From Salinimicrobium terrae DSM 17865 (GTDB lineage Bacteria > Bacteroidota > Bacteroidia > Flavobacteriales > Flavobacteriaceae): a stretch of 64,000 nt of DNA. Position 1 is the stretch's first letter, and each line of letters begins with the position of its first letter. The stretch is from positions 186,001-250,000 of the forward strand of contig NZ_AUKI01000011.1 in assembly GCF_000424665.1 (NCBI RefSeq), written 5' to 3'. The position numbers were made by a program, and so were the translations under genes. A model generated the notes under the pieces. That model did not search any database. It was not told the DNA's origin and saw only the letters and a list, made by a program, of their open reading frames with translations. Of the stretch, positions 1 to 9,712 are shown piece by piece.

Positions 1-1
1 A

Positions 2-1093
2 AGTAATGGTAAGATTGTGGCGGAATTACGCGGCAATATCTGGAAATCGAACTTTGATAAAATCAATGAAAAGTTTAGGAGTGTTTTAAATGAAGATCTT
101 CGCGATGATATGACTGTAGTTGTCCAGGCGACGGTGACTTTTCATTCGGTTTACGGTCTCGCTTTGAACATTTTGGACATAGATCCAGAATTTACTCTTG
201 GGGAACTGGCTAAACAACGTGCCGAGGCTATAAAAAAACTGAATGACGAAGGCATTTTTGAAGCCAATAAAGATACGCTCCTCCCAAAGTTGCCAAAAAC
301 CCTTGCCATTATTTCTGTGGAGAGCAGCAAGGGATACCAGGATTTTTTGAATGTAATCGACAGTAATCCCTGGGGTTATCAATTCCACTACAAACTTTTC
401 CCGGCTGTTCTGCAAGGGGAAAGAGCAGTTTCCACTATCAATGCCCAGCTCAAAAAGATCAAGAAGTATAAAAAGATCTTTGATGCAGTTGCTATAATTA
501 GAGGCGGCGGCGGCGAGATAGGCTTGAGCTGTTATGACAATTATAACCTGGCGAAGGAAATTGCCATATTTCCGCTACCTGTCTTAACGGGAATTGGCCA
601 CTCCACTAACGAGACCGTTAGTGAGCTGGTTAGTTACAAAAGTTTTATAACGCCTACTAAAATTGCGGAGTTTCTACTTCAGGAATTTCATAATTTTTCA
701 CAACCTCTTGAAGAGAGTGCTCATAAAATAAAATCGGGCGCAATGCTGCTTTTTGAGAGACAGCATACGCAACTGTCACAGGCTTCGAGTTCCTTCGGAT
801 TTTTAGCCGGCAGAACACTTGACAGGGAAAAAAATATCCTTTCCTTCTATCAACAGATGCTCTTTTCAGCTAGTAAGGCTTTGCTGAAACAGGAAAGTTC
901 AGAATTAAAAAATATAGCCATTTCAGTAGAACATTTATCCCCGGCCAATATTCTCAAAAGAGGTTTTAGTATCACCAGGAAAGAGGGAAAGGTTATCACC
1001 AATGCCAGCCTTTTAGCAGAGGGAGACCTTGTAGAAACCGAATTCCTCTCGGGCAAAGCTTCCGCGGAGATTAAAAATATCAACGACAAATAA
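2..1093 (+). CDS. xseA: Exodeoxyribonuclease VII large subunit (5'-truncated by window edge)
   Basis: Large subunit of exonuclease VII, which together with XseB degrades single-stranded DNA to oligonucleotides in the cytoplasm. The frame is open from base 2 and encodes 363 residues before TAA; the gene begins upstream of the window, so most of the N-terminal OB-fold is missing and only its last piece (IVAELRGNIWKSN) is visible. The catalytic-domain signature IIRGGGGEIGL lies near residue 167 of the visible part, GIGHSTNETVSEL follows about 35 residues on, and the C-terminal motif ILKRGFSI is present near the end, all as in XseA. A GTG at base 17 is not the true start because family similarity crosses it. 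The stop overlaps the xseB start by one base (TAATG), as expected for a co-translated pair. Confidence 0.95.
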   Translation, partial: SNGKIVAELRGNIWKSNFDKINEKFRSVLNEDLRDDMTVVVQATVTFHSVYGLALNILDIDPEFTLGELAKQRAEAIKKLNDEGIFEANKDTLLPKLPKTLAIISVESSKGYQDFLNVIDSNPWGYQFHYKLFPAVLQGERAVSTINAQLKKIKKYKKIFDAVAIIRGGGGEIGLSCYDNYNLAKEIAIFPLPVLTGIGHSTNETVSELVSYKSFITPTKIAEFLLQEFHNFSQPLEESAHKIKSGAMLLFERQHTQLSQASSSFGFLAGRTLDREKNILSFYQQMLFSASKALLKQESSELKNIAISVEHLSPANILKRGFSITRKEGKVITNASLLAEGDLVETEFLSGKASAEIKNINDK

Positions 1094-1293
1094 TGGGAAC
1101 AAAAATTACATATACAGAGGCATTAACCGAATTGCAACAAATCGTTCTGGAAATGGAAATTGCCGAAATTGGCATAGATGAGTTGGATGCAAAAGTAAAA
1201 CGGGCTTCTTTTCTTCTAAAAATGTGCAGGGAAAAGCTTTTTAAAACTGAACAAAACGTTCTTGAAACGCTAAAAACAATTGATAACAAATAG
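1093..1293 (+). CDS. xseB: Exodeoxyribonuclease VII small subunit
   Basis: 66-residue small subunit of exonuclease VII; several copies bind one XseA chain. The protein is a short helical hairpin with the family pattern ITYTEALTELQQIV followed by a charged second helix ending in LFKTEQNVLE. Start ATG at 1093 overlaps the xseA stop by one base, which supports both the start and translational coupling. Length is close to the family norm of 60-80 residues. Confidence 0.93.
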   Translation: MGTKITYTEALTELQQIVLEMEIAEIGIDELDAKVKRASFLLKMCREKLFKTEQNVLETLKTIDNK

Positions 1294-1493
1294 TCTAAAA
1301 ACCATTTTTATTGATAGTAATCAAATAACATTAATAAAAGTCTAACACAAATAAATTAGAAGATAATGTTAAAAAAGTGTAAATTGCCAGTTGGTTTTTC
1401 ACAAACTTAATTTCTTACTTTATCGAGACCATCATTAAAAAAGATTTTACTGGCGATGTAGTTGCCGTTAATCAAATCTCCATTATTCCCCAG

Positions 1494-2624
1494 TTGCTGG
1501 ATGTAATTTGTCGTACCACAAATATGGGATTTGCGGCTATTGCTCGGGTGACCGATAATCGCTGGATCGCCTGCGCGGCAAAAGATCAAATTTCTTTTGG
1601 CCTAAAACCGGGAGATGAACTCAAAGTAGAAACTACGATTTGTCACGAAGTACAGAAACATAGGAAGGCGGTATATATTGATGATGTTTCAAAAGATCCG
1701 GCCTATTTCGATCATCATACGCCAAAGATCTACGACATTCAAAGCTACATTTCGGTTCCTCTTTACAGGAAAGATGGCGAGTTTTTTGGAACGCTCTGCG
1801 CCATAGACGCTAGTCCTCAAAAGATCAATACTCCGGAAGTTGCCGGAATGTTTCAGCTTTTTGCCGAACTTATTTCCTTTCATCTGGATGCCGTGGATAA
1901 GATAACCAGGGCCGAAGAAAAGCTAAAAGAGGAACAGGAAGTTGCTGAATTACGCGACCAGTTCATTGCAATCCTGGGACATGACCTAAAAAATCCAATT
2001 GCTACAGTGCGAATGAGTGCCGACATTCTTCTTAAGATGTCTAAAGAAGAACTAACGCAGAAGCAGGCAGCGATGATCAAATCTACATCTTTCAGGATGC
2101 AAACGCTTATTGACAATGTATTGGATTTTGCAAAAGGAAAGATGGGAGAAGGTATAGTCCTCAACAGGAAATCCCATAATGGAACCCTGGTCACCATGTT
2201 TGAAAAGGTGATCAATGAGATAAAAATCAATTCCGCCGAAAGAAAAATCATATTTAATATAGCGCTTGAAGAGGAAGTGTACTGTGATAAAGACCGGCTT
2301 GGACAACTTTTCGGCAATTTATTGAGTAATGCGGACCAACATGGCGATTTCAAGGCCCCGGTGGAAGTTACTGCAGTCACTTCCAAAAATCATTTTGTAT
2401 TAAAGGTGACCAACAAAGGAGAGAAGATTCCCGAAGATTCTCTGGTTCATCTTTTTGAACCATTTTACAGAGACCCCAATGGAGAAAATAAAAAAGGTTT
2501 AGGTCTTGGTCTTTATATAGCCTCTGAAATTGCTAAAGCTCACAACGGAACCCTCCAGGTAAAATCAACAGAACAAGAAACTACATTTTCCTTACAAATT
2601 CCCCTGAAGAAGCAAAAGTCGTAA
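1494..2624 (+). CDS. GAF-domain sensor histidine kinase
   Basis: Soluble histidine kinase: N-terminal GAF sensor (about residues 1-130), short coiled coil, HisKA domain with H-box ILGHDLKNPIA (His about 163 from the TTG start), N-box NLLSNADQHG and glycine-rich ATP site GLGLGLYIASEIAKAH. No membrane segment is visible. The first recognised start codon is TTG at 1494, but the frame stays open back to 1383 without any ATG, GTG or TTG, and the residues encoded from about 1434 (KKDFTGDVVAVNQISIIPQ) look like the normal beginning of this GAF family. Translation may therefore begin at a rare ATC (1431) or ATT (1434). No response regulator is adjacent, so its partner is unknown. Confidence 0.85.
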   Translation: MLDVICRTTNMGFAAIARVTDNRWIACAAKDQISFGLKPGDELKVETTICHEVQKHRKAVYIDDVSKDPAYFDHHTPKIYDIQSYISVPLYRKDGEFFGTLCAIDASPQKINTPEVAGMFQLFAELISFHLDAVDKITRAEEKLKEEQEVAELRDQFIAILGHDLKNPIATVRMSADILLKMSKEELTQKQAAMIKSTSFRMQTLIDNVLDFAKGKMGEGIVLNRKSHNGTLVTMFEKVINEIKINSAERKIIFNIALEEEVYCDKDRLGQLFGNLLSNADQHGDFKAPVEVTAVTSKNHFVLKVTNKGEKIPEDSLVHLFEPFYRDPNGENKKGLGLGLYIASEIAKAHNGTLQVKSTEQETTFSLQIPLKKQKS

Positions 2625-2633
2625 TAAATTCAG

Positions 2634-2656
2634 GCTCAAAAATGTCATTTTTGAGC
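2634..2656. repeat. Perfect intergenic palindrome (TCAAAAATG-N-CATTTTTGA family)
   Basis: An 11-bp perfect inverted repeat, arm GCTCAAAAATG, around a single central T, starting 10 bases after the kinase stop codon. It has no GC-rich stem and no T-run, so it does not look like a normal intrinsic terminator. The same core recurs at six other gene boundaries in the window (5895, 16903, 35649, 38085, 47033, 58287). Confidence 0.85.
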
Positions 2657-2942
2657 ATCCCTTTTCTATGACCACTTTTGTTTTGCCTTGATGCAAGGTA
2701 CATTCCGGTTTTGGTTCGATTGCAGGTATTTTTAGAATACTTCAAAAAAATTAAAATTGCTTCCTGCCATCTATATTTGACTCTACAAAAAATCAAAAAT
2801 TATTAACCTGCGGAAGTTCATATATACCCTTTTTCACCAAAAAATTCTGAAACCTTAAACAACCTCTGTTAAGTGTTTACTAAGCCTTTTGGTATGCCTA
2901 TCAACTCTTTATATCTTACATAGGTACCATTAAAAAGATATC
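2657..2942. other. Intergenic region without a supported gene
   Basis: About 290 bases between the kinase-end palindrome and the sugar dehydrogenase. I see no convincing coding frame; a leftward frame over the first part has no recognisable protein features. It contains a small hairpin CCTTG-ATG-CAAGG near 2688 and, at its right end, the probable promoter of the next gene. Confidence 0.5.
2888..2919 (+). promoter_or_regulatory. Probable promoter of the sugar dehydrogenase/xthA pair
   Basis: TTTG at 2888-2891 is followed after 20 bases by TATCTTAC (2912-2919), which matches the Bacteroidetes -7 box TAnnTTTG at six of eight positions. It would give a leader of about 20 bases before the ATG at 2943. 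Confidence 0.4.
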
Positions 2943-4109
2943 ATGAAAAAGGAAATACAAACAAGGATAATTTCATATGATTTGCCCAAATTTCATAACC
3001 TGGGAATCACAATTTTTATAATGCTGCTATTCAGCATTGCAGCGGTAGCTCAAAATATTAAGGGTACTGTAAAGACAGATGCCGGCGGTGTTAAAATTAT
3101 AAAAGTAGCTGAAGGCCTGAATCACCCATGGGGAATGGCTTTTTTACCTGACGGAAGGCTAATATTCACCGAGCGTGCAGGAACTATTCGCATTTTGAAG
3201 AATTCTATTGTTTCAGAACCATTAGAAGGTGCCCCTGAAGTTTTCTCAGAAGGCCAGGGCGGAATGTTAGACATAGCGCTTCATCCTGATTTTGAGGAGA
3301 ACCAGATGGTCTACGTTTCCTTTTCTGAACCCGGACCAAATGGAACGGCAACAACTGCCCTGGGAAGAGGTAAACTGCAGAATGACCGGCTGGAGGGATT
3401 TGAAACAATCTTTAAAATGGAACCGGCGGTTGAAGGTCCCAACCATTTTGGGGGACGCATAGTATTTACTCCCGAAAATGATATTTTTCTCACCCTTGCC
3501 GAAAGGTTTAAGTTTGAACCCGCACAAGATCTTTCCAGTCATCTGGGTACGGTAGTCCGCCTGAATGAAGATGGAACTGCTTCTGAAGCCAATCCAACAT
3601 TTGATCATCCAAATGCCCTTGACGAGATTTGGTCTTACGGGCATAGAAATATAGAAAGTGCAGCTCTTCATCCAGAAACAGGGGAACTTTGGATAGCCGA
3701 ATTTGGTCCCTTAGGTGGAGATGAACTACAGATAGCCGAAGCCGGAAACAATTATGGATGGCCCGTGGTGAGCTGGGGTGACAACTATGATGGCAGCAAA
3801 ATTCCCGATCCCACTACCCGACCGGAGTTTGCTGATGCCGAAATCGTATGGACACCAACAATTTCTCCATCGGGAATGGCCTTTTACAATGGAGACAGCT
3901 TTCCGGAATGGAAAGGAAGCATGTTTATAGGCGGGCTTACATCTTCCGGTCTTGTTAGAGTACAGGTGAACAATGGACAGGCAGAAGAAGTGGAACGTAT
4001 TCCGCTGAATGAAAGAATAAGGGATGTGGAAGAAGGACCCGACGGTAACCTGTGGGTACTTACAGATGAGGACAATGGTCTTATCCTTAAGCTTGAGCCC
4101 CTGCAGTGA
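2943..4109 (+). CDS. Exported PQQ-dependent glucose/sorbosone-type sugar dehydrogenase
   Basis: 388 residues; six-bladed propeller of the glucose/sorbosone dehydrogenase family (soluble aldose dehydrogenases of the YliI type), which oxidise sugars with pyrroloquinoline quinone. After a basic stretch a hydrophobic signal (ITIFIMLLFSIAAVAQ, about residues 22-37) directs export. Family motifs are GLNHPWGMAFLPDGRL, FSEGQGGMLDIALHPDF, GPNHFGGRIVF and WTPTISPSGMAFY. The start at 2943 gives a complete signal peptide. The last codon overlaps the xthA start (GTGA), suggesting coupled translation, although the two functions are unrelated. Substrate cannot be told from sequence. Confidence 0.88.
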   Translation: MKKEIQTRIISYDLPKFHNLGITIFIMLLFSIAAVAQNIKGTVKTDAGGVKIIKVAEGLNHPWGMAFLPDGRLIFTERAGTIRILKNSIVSEPLEGAPEVFSEGQGGMLDIALHPDFEENQMVYVSFSEPGPNGTATTALGRGKLQNDRLEGFETIFKMEPAVEGPNHFGGRIVFTPENDIFLTLAERFKFEPAQDLSSHLGTVVRLNEDGTASEANPTFDHPNALDEIWSYGHRNIESAALHPETGELWIAEFGPLGGDELQIAEAGNNYGWPVVSWGDNYDGSKIPDPTTRPEFADAEIVWTPTISPSGMAFYNGDSFPEWKGSMFIGGLTSSGLVRVQVNNGQAEEVERIPLNERIRDVEEGPDGNLWVLTDEDNGLILKLEPLQ

Positions 4110-4882
4110 AAATAGCCACTTACAATGTAAATGGTATAAATGCAAGGCTCCCCGTAGTGCTTAGGTGGCTGAAAGAATCTAGCCCAGATGTCGTTTGCCT
4201 TCAGGAATTAAAGTCACCGGATGAAAAAATTCCAAAGACGGAGATTGAAAAAACAGGGTATAAGGCAATCTGGCATGGACAAAAGCGCTGGAACGGAGTA
4301 GCTATACTGGCAAAAGAAAATCTCGAGATCCAGGAAATGAGCCGGGGCCTGGAAGGAGATCCTGAAGATATACAGAGCCGCTATTTGGAGGCAGTTATAA
4401 ACGACGTTGTGATTGGCTGCCTTTATCTCCCAAATGGAAATCCTGCTCCAGGTCCAAAATTCGATTATAAATTAAGGTGGTTTGAACGCCTTTCAAAAAG
4501 AGCCAAAGAGCTACTGGAGCATGATGTTCCCGTTGTACTTACCGGAGATTACAACGTCATGCCTACAGAAAAGGATGTCTATAAACCTGAAAGATGGGTG
4601 AATGATGCCCTTTTTCGACCGGAAGTCCGGGAGGCTTTCCATAATCTCGTGGCACAAGGATGGACAGATGCTATTCGGAAAATTTATCCCGAGGAAACCA
4701 TCTATACTTTTTTTGATTACTTTAGAAATGCTTACCAAAGAAATGCAGGATTGCGTATTGACCACTTTTTACTAAGTCCGGATCTTAATGACCGGTTAAA
4801 AGCTGCCGGAATTGACCATGATGTGAGAGGCTGGGAAAAAACAAGTGATCATGTGCCGGTCTGGATCGAACTTGCAGAATAG
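4106..4882 (+). CDS. xthA: Exodeoxyribonuclease III / AP endonuclease
   Basis: 258-residue exonuclease III of the endonuclease/exonuclease/phosphatase family, acting in base-excision repair on abasic sites and 3' blocked ends. Visible catalytic motifs: YNVNGINAR at the N-terminus, CLQELK with the metal-binding Glu (about residue 34), TGDYNVMPTEKD near 150, RIDHFLLS near 220 and the terminal TSDHVPVWIEL with the catalytic His. The start is GTG, overlapping the stop of the preceding gene (GTGA at 4106-4109). Its 3' end overlaps the convergent membrane-protein gene by 34 bases. Confidence 0.95.
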   Translation: MKIATYNVNGINARLPVVLRWLKESSPDVVCLQELKSPDEKIPKTEIEKTGYKAIWHGQKRWNGVAILAKENLEIQEMSRGLEGDPEDIQSRYLEAVINDVVIGCLYLPNGNPAPGPKFDYKLRWFERLSKRAKELLEHDVPVVLTGDYNVMPTEKDVYKPERWVNDALFRPEVREAFHNLVAQGWTDAIRKIYPEETIYTFFDYFRNAYQRNAGLRIDHFLLSPDLNDRLKAAGIDHDVRGWEKTSDHVPVWIELAE

Positions 4883-5757
4883 GTTCTCCCCTTTTGTTCG
4901 GGCCTCATTCGTCGGAAAAACATAAAACTGCAGATAACTGAAAGGACCAAAAATGTGGGTATTACAAATATCACCGGCACTACATTCACTCCCGTTATTG
5001 CCATCGCAATTATTTTAGCCACCAGAGCAGTCATCAGGAAACAAAGAAACACCAGGGTGACAGCAGACATTAAATAACCCCAATTCCTATCCTTAATAAG
5101 TAAAAATCCTCCAACAAATGCTATAGGTAAAAAGATGGAAAGGTCAAGTCCCTGCACGGTAAGGCTGGTATAATGTTCTACTGATGGAGGAATTATACTG
5201 CCATCGAGTATCGGAGTCACAATTATTTGCAACCAAAGCAGACCAATAGCCGAAGACACAAGAATTAGAAAACCACCAATAATTTTTCTATAATGCCCGG
5301 AATGAAACTTCCTTTTTATATTCTGGATATCCACATTTGTAAGGCTTAATGCAAGAGCAAAAAAAGAGGTTGAAGTGGCAAGTACATAAACAAGGAACAT
5401 AGCATTGTACATTCCCATATTGATGTAGAAAAGATAGGTGAGAAAGAAAAATTTAAGAAGTCCCGCATGAAATAAAATACGCGCTAAATTTCCCTTTTTC
5501 AGAAGGTAAGTTGATATTAATAGAGCGGGAACTCCAAGGAACAGAATAACGTAATCATGAGCGATTCCCTGTACAGCAACCTCAGAAGACATGTGTTGGT
5601 AAAGTCCGCGGCCGTAGATCTCAATTTCCTGTCCCCTGATGGATTCGTAGAGATATGATTCTCCTCCGGAAGTATAAAAGATTCCGGTAGCAGCTGCAAC
5701 CGCTCCAAAAATTGCGGTTAGTACAGATAAAACAGAAATTGTCCTGAAATTTCTCAT
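4849..5757 (-). CDS. Polytopic inner-membrane protein of unknown function
   Basis: 302 residues with about eight hydrophobic segments; I do not recognise a family. The first segment (SVLSVLTAIFGAVAAATGIFY) is followed by an extracytoplasmic-looking loop with YESIRGQEIEIYGRGLY, then seven further spans and a basic C-terminal tail (FFRRMRPEQKGR). No enzymatic or transporter signature is visible. The gene runs into xthA tail to tail with a 34-base overlap, so the last eleven codons are read on the opposite strand of xthA codons. It stands alone on its strand. Confidence 0.75.
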   Translation of the reverse strand: MRNFRTISVLSVLTAIFGAVAAATGIFYTSGGESYLYESIRGQEIEIYGRGLYQHMSSEVAVQGIAHDYVILFLGVPALLISTYLLKKGNLARILFHAGLLKFFFLTYLFYINMGMYNAMFLVYVLATSTSFFALALSLTNVDIQNIKRKFHSGHYRKIIGGFLILVSSAIGLLWLQIIVTPILDGSIIPPSVEHYTSLTVQGLDLSIFLPIAFVGGFLLIKDRNWGYLMSAVTLVFLCFLMTALVAKIIAMAITGVNVVPVIFVIPTFLVLSVICSFMFFRRMRPEQKGRTYSASSIQTGT

Positions 5758-5894
5758 TTTTGAGAGGTTTGAAAAACCATCTCAATTTCGCATTCTTTCC
5801 GGAAAAAAATATTGACAAAAATCATCTAATGAATGAGAGAAAAAATTTTCCACCTGTACCGGGAAAACAACTTCTTTTAAAGATTACACAACAA

Positions 5895-5935
5895 AAAAAG
5901 AGGTGTCAAAAATGTCATTTTTGGCGCCTCTTTTT
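5895..5935 (-). terminator. Long palindromic terminator after metF
   Basis: A 41-base near-perfect inverted repeat with 20-bp arms (two G-T/A-C positions) around one central T; the core is the recurrent AAAAATG-T-CATTTTT palindrome extended by GAGG/CCTC and by A- and T-runs on the two sides. It lies 16 bases beyond the metF stop in the direction of metF transcription and could stop transcripts from either side. Confidence 0.75.
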
Positions 5936-5950
5936 GTCCTAAATTTTAAT

Positions 5951-6907
5951 TTAAAAAATCTCTGAGGCAATTGCTTTAATATTAGAACTCTTTCCCATAG
6001 AATAATAATGCAGTACCGGAGTACCGGCTGCAACCAATTCTTTACTCTGTTTTATGCACCATTCAATTCCTACCTGGCGAACCTCGTTGTTGTCTTTACA
6101 TTTTTCCACCTCCCGCGTAAGTTCATCTGGCAGGTCTATGTGGAACCTGTGTGGGATGAGGGAGAGCTGTTTTTTAGTGGCAATGGGTTTGAGTCCGGGG
6201 ATAATTGGAACTTCTATTCCGCTTTCCCGGCAGCGCTTTTCAAAATTCAGAAATTTTTCGTTGTCGAAAAACATTTGGGTTACCACGTATTCGGCCCCTG
6301 CCTCAATTTTAGCTTTAAGCCGCTGAATATCTTTTTCAAGACTGGGCGCTTCCATGTGTTTTTCAGGATAACCTGCCACACCAACACAGAAGTCGGTATT
6401 ATGGCTGTTTTCAAGAGCCTCATCCAGAAATTTCCCCCGATTCATGTCGGTTATTTGTTCAACTAATTCATTTGCGTAGTTGTGCCCCTGAGGATCGGGA
6501 GTAAAATAAATCTCACTTTTAACGGCATCTCCACGAAGTGCCATGACATTTTTTATTCCCAGGAAATCGAGATCAACAAGAAAATTTTCTGTGTCTTCTT
6601 TTGAAAATCCGCCGCATAAGATGTGTGGAACTGCGTCTACTTTATATTTACTCTGGATAGCTGCACATATTCCTACCGTTCCGGGACGTTTACGTACCAC
6701 TCTTTTTTCAAGCAGACCCTTTGCCCGCTCTATATAAACATACTCCTCACGGTGATAGGTAACATCAATAAAGGGGGGATTAAATTCCATTAATGGATCA
6801 ATTCCATTAAAAATTGACTGAATATTTTGACCTTTTAGAGGGGGTAGAATTTCAAAAGAGAAAACGGTTTTATTCTTTGAAGCAGCTAAATGTTCGGTTA
6901 TTTTCAT
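5951..6907 (-). CDS. metF: 5,10-methylenetetrahydrofolate reductase
   Basis: 318-residue FAD enzyme that reduces methylene-THF to methyl-THF, the methyl donor for MetH. Motifs: FSFEILPP at the N-terminus, DVTYHREE, HILCGGFSKEDTENFL, NVMALRGDA (FAD/folate binding), VGVAGYPEKH and TQMFFDNEKF. It is the last gene of the leftward operon metH(N)-metH(C)-metF, 41 bases after the large MetH gene, so it shares the SAM-I riboswitch upstream. Length and order of motifs are normal. Confidence 0.96.
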   Translation of the reverse strand: MKITEHLAASKNKTVFSFEILPPLKGQNIQSIFNGIDPLMEFNPPFIDVTYHREEYVYIERAKGLLEKRVVRKRPGTVGICAAIQSKYKVDAVPHILCGGFSKEDTENFLVDLDFLGIKNVMALRGDAVKSEIYFTPDPQGHNYANELVEQITDMNRGKFLDEALENSHNTDFCVGVAGYPEKHMEAPSLEKDIQRLKAKIEAGAEYVVTQMFFDNEKFLNFEKRCRESGIEVPIIPGLKPIATKKQLSLIPHRFHIDLPDELTREVEKCKDNNEVRQVGIEWCIKQSKELVAAGTPVLHYYSMGKSSNIKAIASEIF

Positions 6908-6948
6908 TTTATAAATTATTCTATCTTTCTGAAGATTTGGATTTAATC

Positions 6949-9708
6949 TTATTCATCTGCAATTGAAGGACTGAGCCATTTTTCGGCTACCTCGAATCCA
7001 ATTTCTTTTCTTTTGGCAAAATCCTCTACCTGGTCTTTGGTAATCTTACCTACACCAAAGTACCGGGCTTCAGGATGCGCAAAATAATATCCACTAACAC
7101 TGGCAGCAGGCCACATGGCAAGACTTTCTGTGAGCTTCACTCCTATTCTCTCTTCCACTTTTAGAAGCTCCCAAAGAGTCAATTTTTCAAGGTGATCGGG
7201 GCAGGCTGGATACCCCGGTGCGGGACGAATTCCCTTATAGCTTTCCTTAATTAATTCATCATTGCTAAGTTCTTCATTAGGAGCGTAACCCCAATCCTCT
7301 GTTCGAATCTGCTTATGTAAATATTCGGCAAAAGCTTCGGCAAGACGATCTGAAAGGGCTTTAATTAAAATTGAATTGTACTGGTCATAATCCTTTTCAA
7401 ATTTACTGGCCAACTCATCGGTTCCGAAACCAGTAGTCACACAAAAACATCCTATATAATCCTGAATTCCCGTTTCTTTGGGTGCGATAAAATCCGCCAG
7501 GGCAAAATTGGGTTTCCCTTCATATTTACTCAGCTGCTGCCGAAGGGTTCTGAAAATGACATTTTTGGCACCTGCTTTTTCAGCAATAACCTCAATATCA
7601 TCATCATTTATTGTGTTCGCGGGAAAAAGTCCGTATACCGCTTTGGCGGTCAAAAGCTTGTCCTTTATTATTTTTTTCAACAGTTCCTTAGCATCATTAA
7701 ATAAGGAAGTCGCCTGCTCTCCTACCACGTCATCGGTCAAAATAGCTGGGAATTTCCCATGTAACTCCCAACTTCTAAAGAAAGGTGTCCAGTCAATAAA
7801 AGATACCAGTTTCTCAAGCTCGAGATCTTCAATTACCTGCACTCCCGGCTTGTTAGGTTTAAAAATTTCAGAATTTTCCCAATTGATCTTATATTTGTTC
7901 TCTCGTGCTTCAGCAATGCTGAGATATTCCTTTCTCTTACCTCTCTTTTTAAAGTTTTTTCTGAAGGTGTCGTATTCAGTTTTAAGATCGGCCATATATT
8001 TCTGCCTGGTTTCTTCCTTAAGCAGGTCTCCCACCACGGTTACAGCCCTCGAGGCGTCATTAATATGAACCACCGTTTTGCTATACTGAGGATCGATTTT
8101 AACAGCCGTATGGGCCTTTGAAGTAGTGGCGCCACCAATCAATAACGGCACCACGAATCCCTGCCGTTCCATTTCTTTGGCAAGAAAAGCCATCTCATCC
8201 AAAGAAGGTGTGATGAGCCCGCTAAGGCCAATTGCATCAACATTTTCGGCTTTAGCGGTTTCAATGATCTTCTCTGGCGGAACCATAACCCCCAGGTCAA
8301 TGATCTCATAATTGTTACAGGCCAATACTACGCTCACAATATTTTTCCCTATGTCGTGTACGTCCCCTTTTACCGTGGCGAGAAGGATTTTGCCGGCGCC
8401 TCCGGTTCCGGACTTTTTTTGCTCTCCGTCGGAATCAGATAAGTTAAGCTTCGCTTTCTCCTCCTCAATATAAGGTAGCAAGTGTGCTACTGCTCTTTTC
8501 ATTACCCTTGCCGACTTTACCACCTGGGGCAGGAACATTTTACCGCTGCCAAACAGATCTCCTACTACATTCATTCCGGTCATGAGAGGCCCTTCAATTA
8601 CATCTAAAGTTCGGGAGGAATTTTCCCTCGCGGCTTCGACATCCTCCACAATATATTCATCAATTCCCTTCACCAAAGCATGAGTAATTCGGTCCTGTAG
8701 CGGCTTTTCCCTCCAGGAAAGGTCTGTCTTGCTTTCCCTTGCTGTTCCTACCACAGTTTCAGCGAAACTCAGCAGTCGTTCTGTAGCATCATCCCTGCGA
8801 TCAAGAATCACATCTTCCACATGTTCAAGCAGATCCTTTGGAATATTATCATAAACATCCAAGAGTGCCGGATTTACAATTCCCATATTCATACCGGCTT
8901 TTATAGCGTGATAAAGAAATACAGAATGCATTGCTTCCCGTACAGGATCATTTCCACGGAAAGAGAAGGAAACATTACTTACTCCACCGCTCAGGTTTAC
9001 ATGCGGAAGGTTTTCTTTTACCCAACGTGTGGCTTCTATAAAATCTATTGCATTGCGCCGGTGCTCCTCCATTCCAGTACCTACCGGAAAGATGTTTAGA
9101 TCAAGAATTATATCTTCAGGTGGTAATTTGGCTTTCTGAGTAAGAAGATCGTAAGACCTTTTCGCAATTTCTATTCTTCGTTCGTAATTGTCTGCCTGTC
9201 CTACTTCGTCAAAGGCCATCACCACCACGGCCGCTCCATAGCGTTTTATTTTTTTTGCATGAGTTAAAAATTCCTCCTCACCTTCTTTTAAACTAATAGA
9301 ATTGACCACACACTTTCCCTGCACTACCTGGAGCCCTGCCTCGATAATTTCCCATTTGGAGCTATCAATCATGATTGGAATTCGGGCGATATCCGGTTCG
9401 GCTACTATGAGATTCAGGAATTTGACCATGGCTTCTTTCCCTTCAATAAGGCCGTCGTCCATATTCACATCCAGGATCTGTGCTCCACCTTCAACCTGGT
9501 CGCGTGCTACAGAAAGTGCTTCATCGTACTTTTCCTCCTTAATTAGCCTTAGGAATTTTTTTGAACCGGCAACGTTAGTTCGTTCTCCAATATTTACAAA
9601 ATTTGAGTCGGGGGTGATGACCAGCGGTTCCAGACCTGAAAGTTTCAAATACCTCTTCTCATTACCTCTTAAAAGTGTGTCTTTTGATGTATTTTTTCCT
9701 TCGATCAT
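6949..9708 (-). CDS. metH: Cobalamin-dependent methionine synthase, folate/B12/activation part
   Basis: 919 residues corresponding to MetH without its first domain. Order: pterin-binding (methyl-THF) domain beginning [15 protein letters not shown], cap, B12-binding domain with [11 protein letters not shown] (the DxHxxG cobalt ligand motif, about residues 447-456) and [13 protein letters not shown], then the reactivation domain with [14 protein letters not shown] and [12 protein letters not shown], which binds SAM. The homocysteine-binding domain is a separate gene starting 4 bases upstream, the usual split arrangement in Bacteroidetes; the two chains must cooperate to methylate homocysteine. 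Complete and without frameshift. Confidence 0.96.
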   Translation of the reverse strand: MIEGKNTSKDTLLRGNEKRYLKLSGLEPLVITPDSNFVNIGERTNVAGSKKFLRLIKEEKYDEALSVARDQVEGGAQILDVNMDDGLIEGKEAMVKFLNLIVAEPDIARIPIMIDSSKWEIIEAGLQVVQGKCVVNSISLKEGEEEFLTHAKKIKRYGAAVVVMAFDEVGQADNYERRIEIAKRSYDLLTQKAKLPPEDIILDLNIFPVGTGMEEHRRNAIDFIEATRWVKENLPHVNLSGGVSNVSFSFRGNDPVREAMHSVFLYHAIKAGMNMGIVNPALLDVYDNIPKDLLEHVEDVILDRRDDATERLLSFAETVVGTARESKTDLSWREKPLQDRITHALVKGIDEYIVEDVEAARENSSRTLDVIEGPLMTGMNVVGDLFGSGKMFLPQVVKSARVMKRAVAHLLPYIEEEKAKLNLSDSDGEQKKSGTGGAGKILLATVKGDVHDIGKNIVSVVLACNNYEIIDLGVMVPPEKIIETAKAENVDAIGLSGLITPSLDEMAFLAKEMERQGFVVPLLIGGATTSKAHTAVKIDPQYSKTVVHINDASRAVTVVGDLLKEETRQKYMADLKTEYDTFRKNFKKRGKRKEYLSIAEARENKYKINWENSEIFKPNKPGVQVIEDLELEKLVSFIDWTPFFRSWELHGKFPAILTDDVVGEQATSLFNDAKELLKKIIKDKLLTAKAVYGLFPANTINDDDIEVIAEKAGAKNVIFRTLRQQLSKYEGKPNFALADFIAPKETGIQDYIGCFCVTTGFGTDELASKFEKDYDQYNSILIKALSDRLAEAFAEYLHKQIRTEDWGYAPNEELSNDELIKESYKGIRPAPGYPACPDHLEKLTLWELLKVEERIGVKLTESLAMWPAASVSGYYFAHPEARYFGVGKITKDQVEDFAKRKEIGFEVAEKWLSPSIADE

Positions 9709-9712
9709 TTTT

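Noticed and set aside
17-1093. GTG at 17 as the start of xseA
   Set aside because: The frame and the XseA family pattern continue to the left edge; the gene is cut by the window.
7550-7575. AAAATG-A-CATTTT inside metH as another member of the palindrome family
   Set aside because: It lies inside codons for a conserved part of MetH and has no extended arms; codon usage explains it. Similar partial matches in hutG (18605), heme oxygenase (49765) and the CheB/CheR gene (54637) were dismissed for the same reason.
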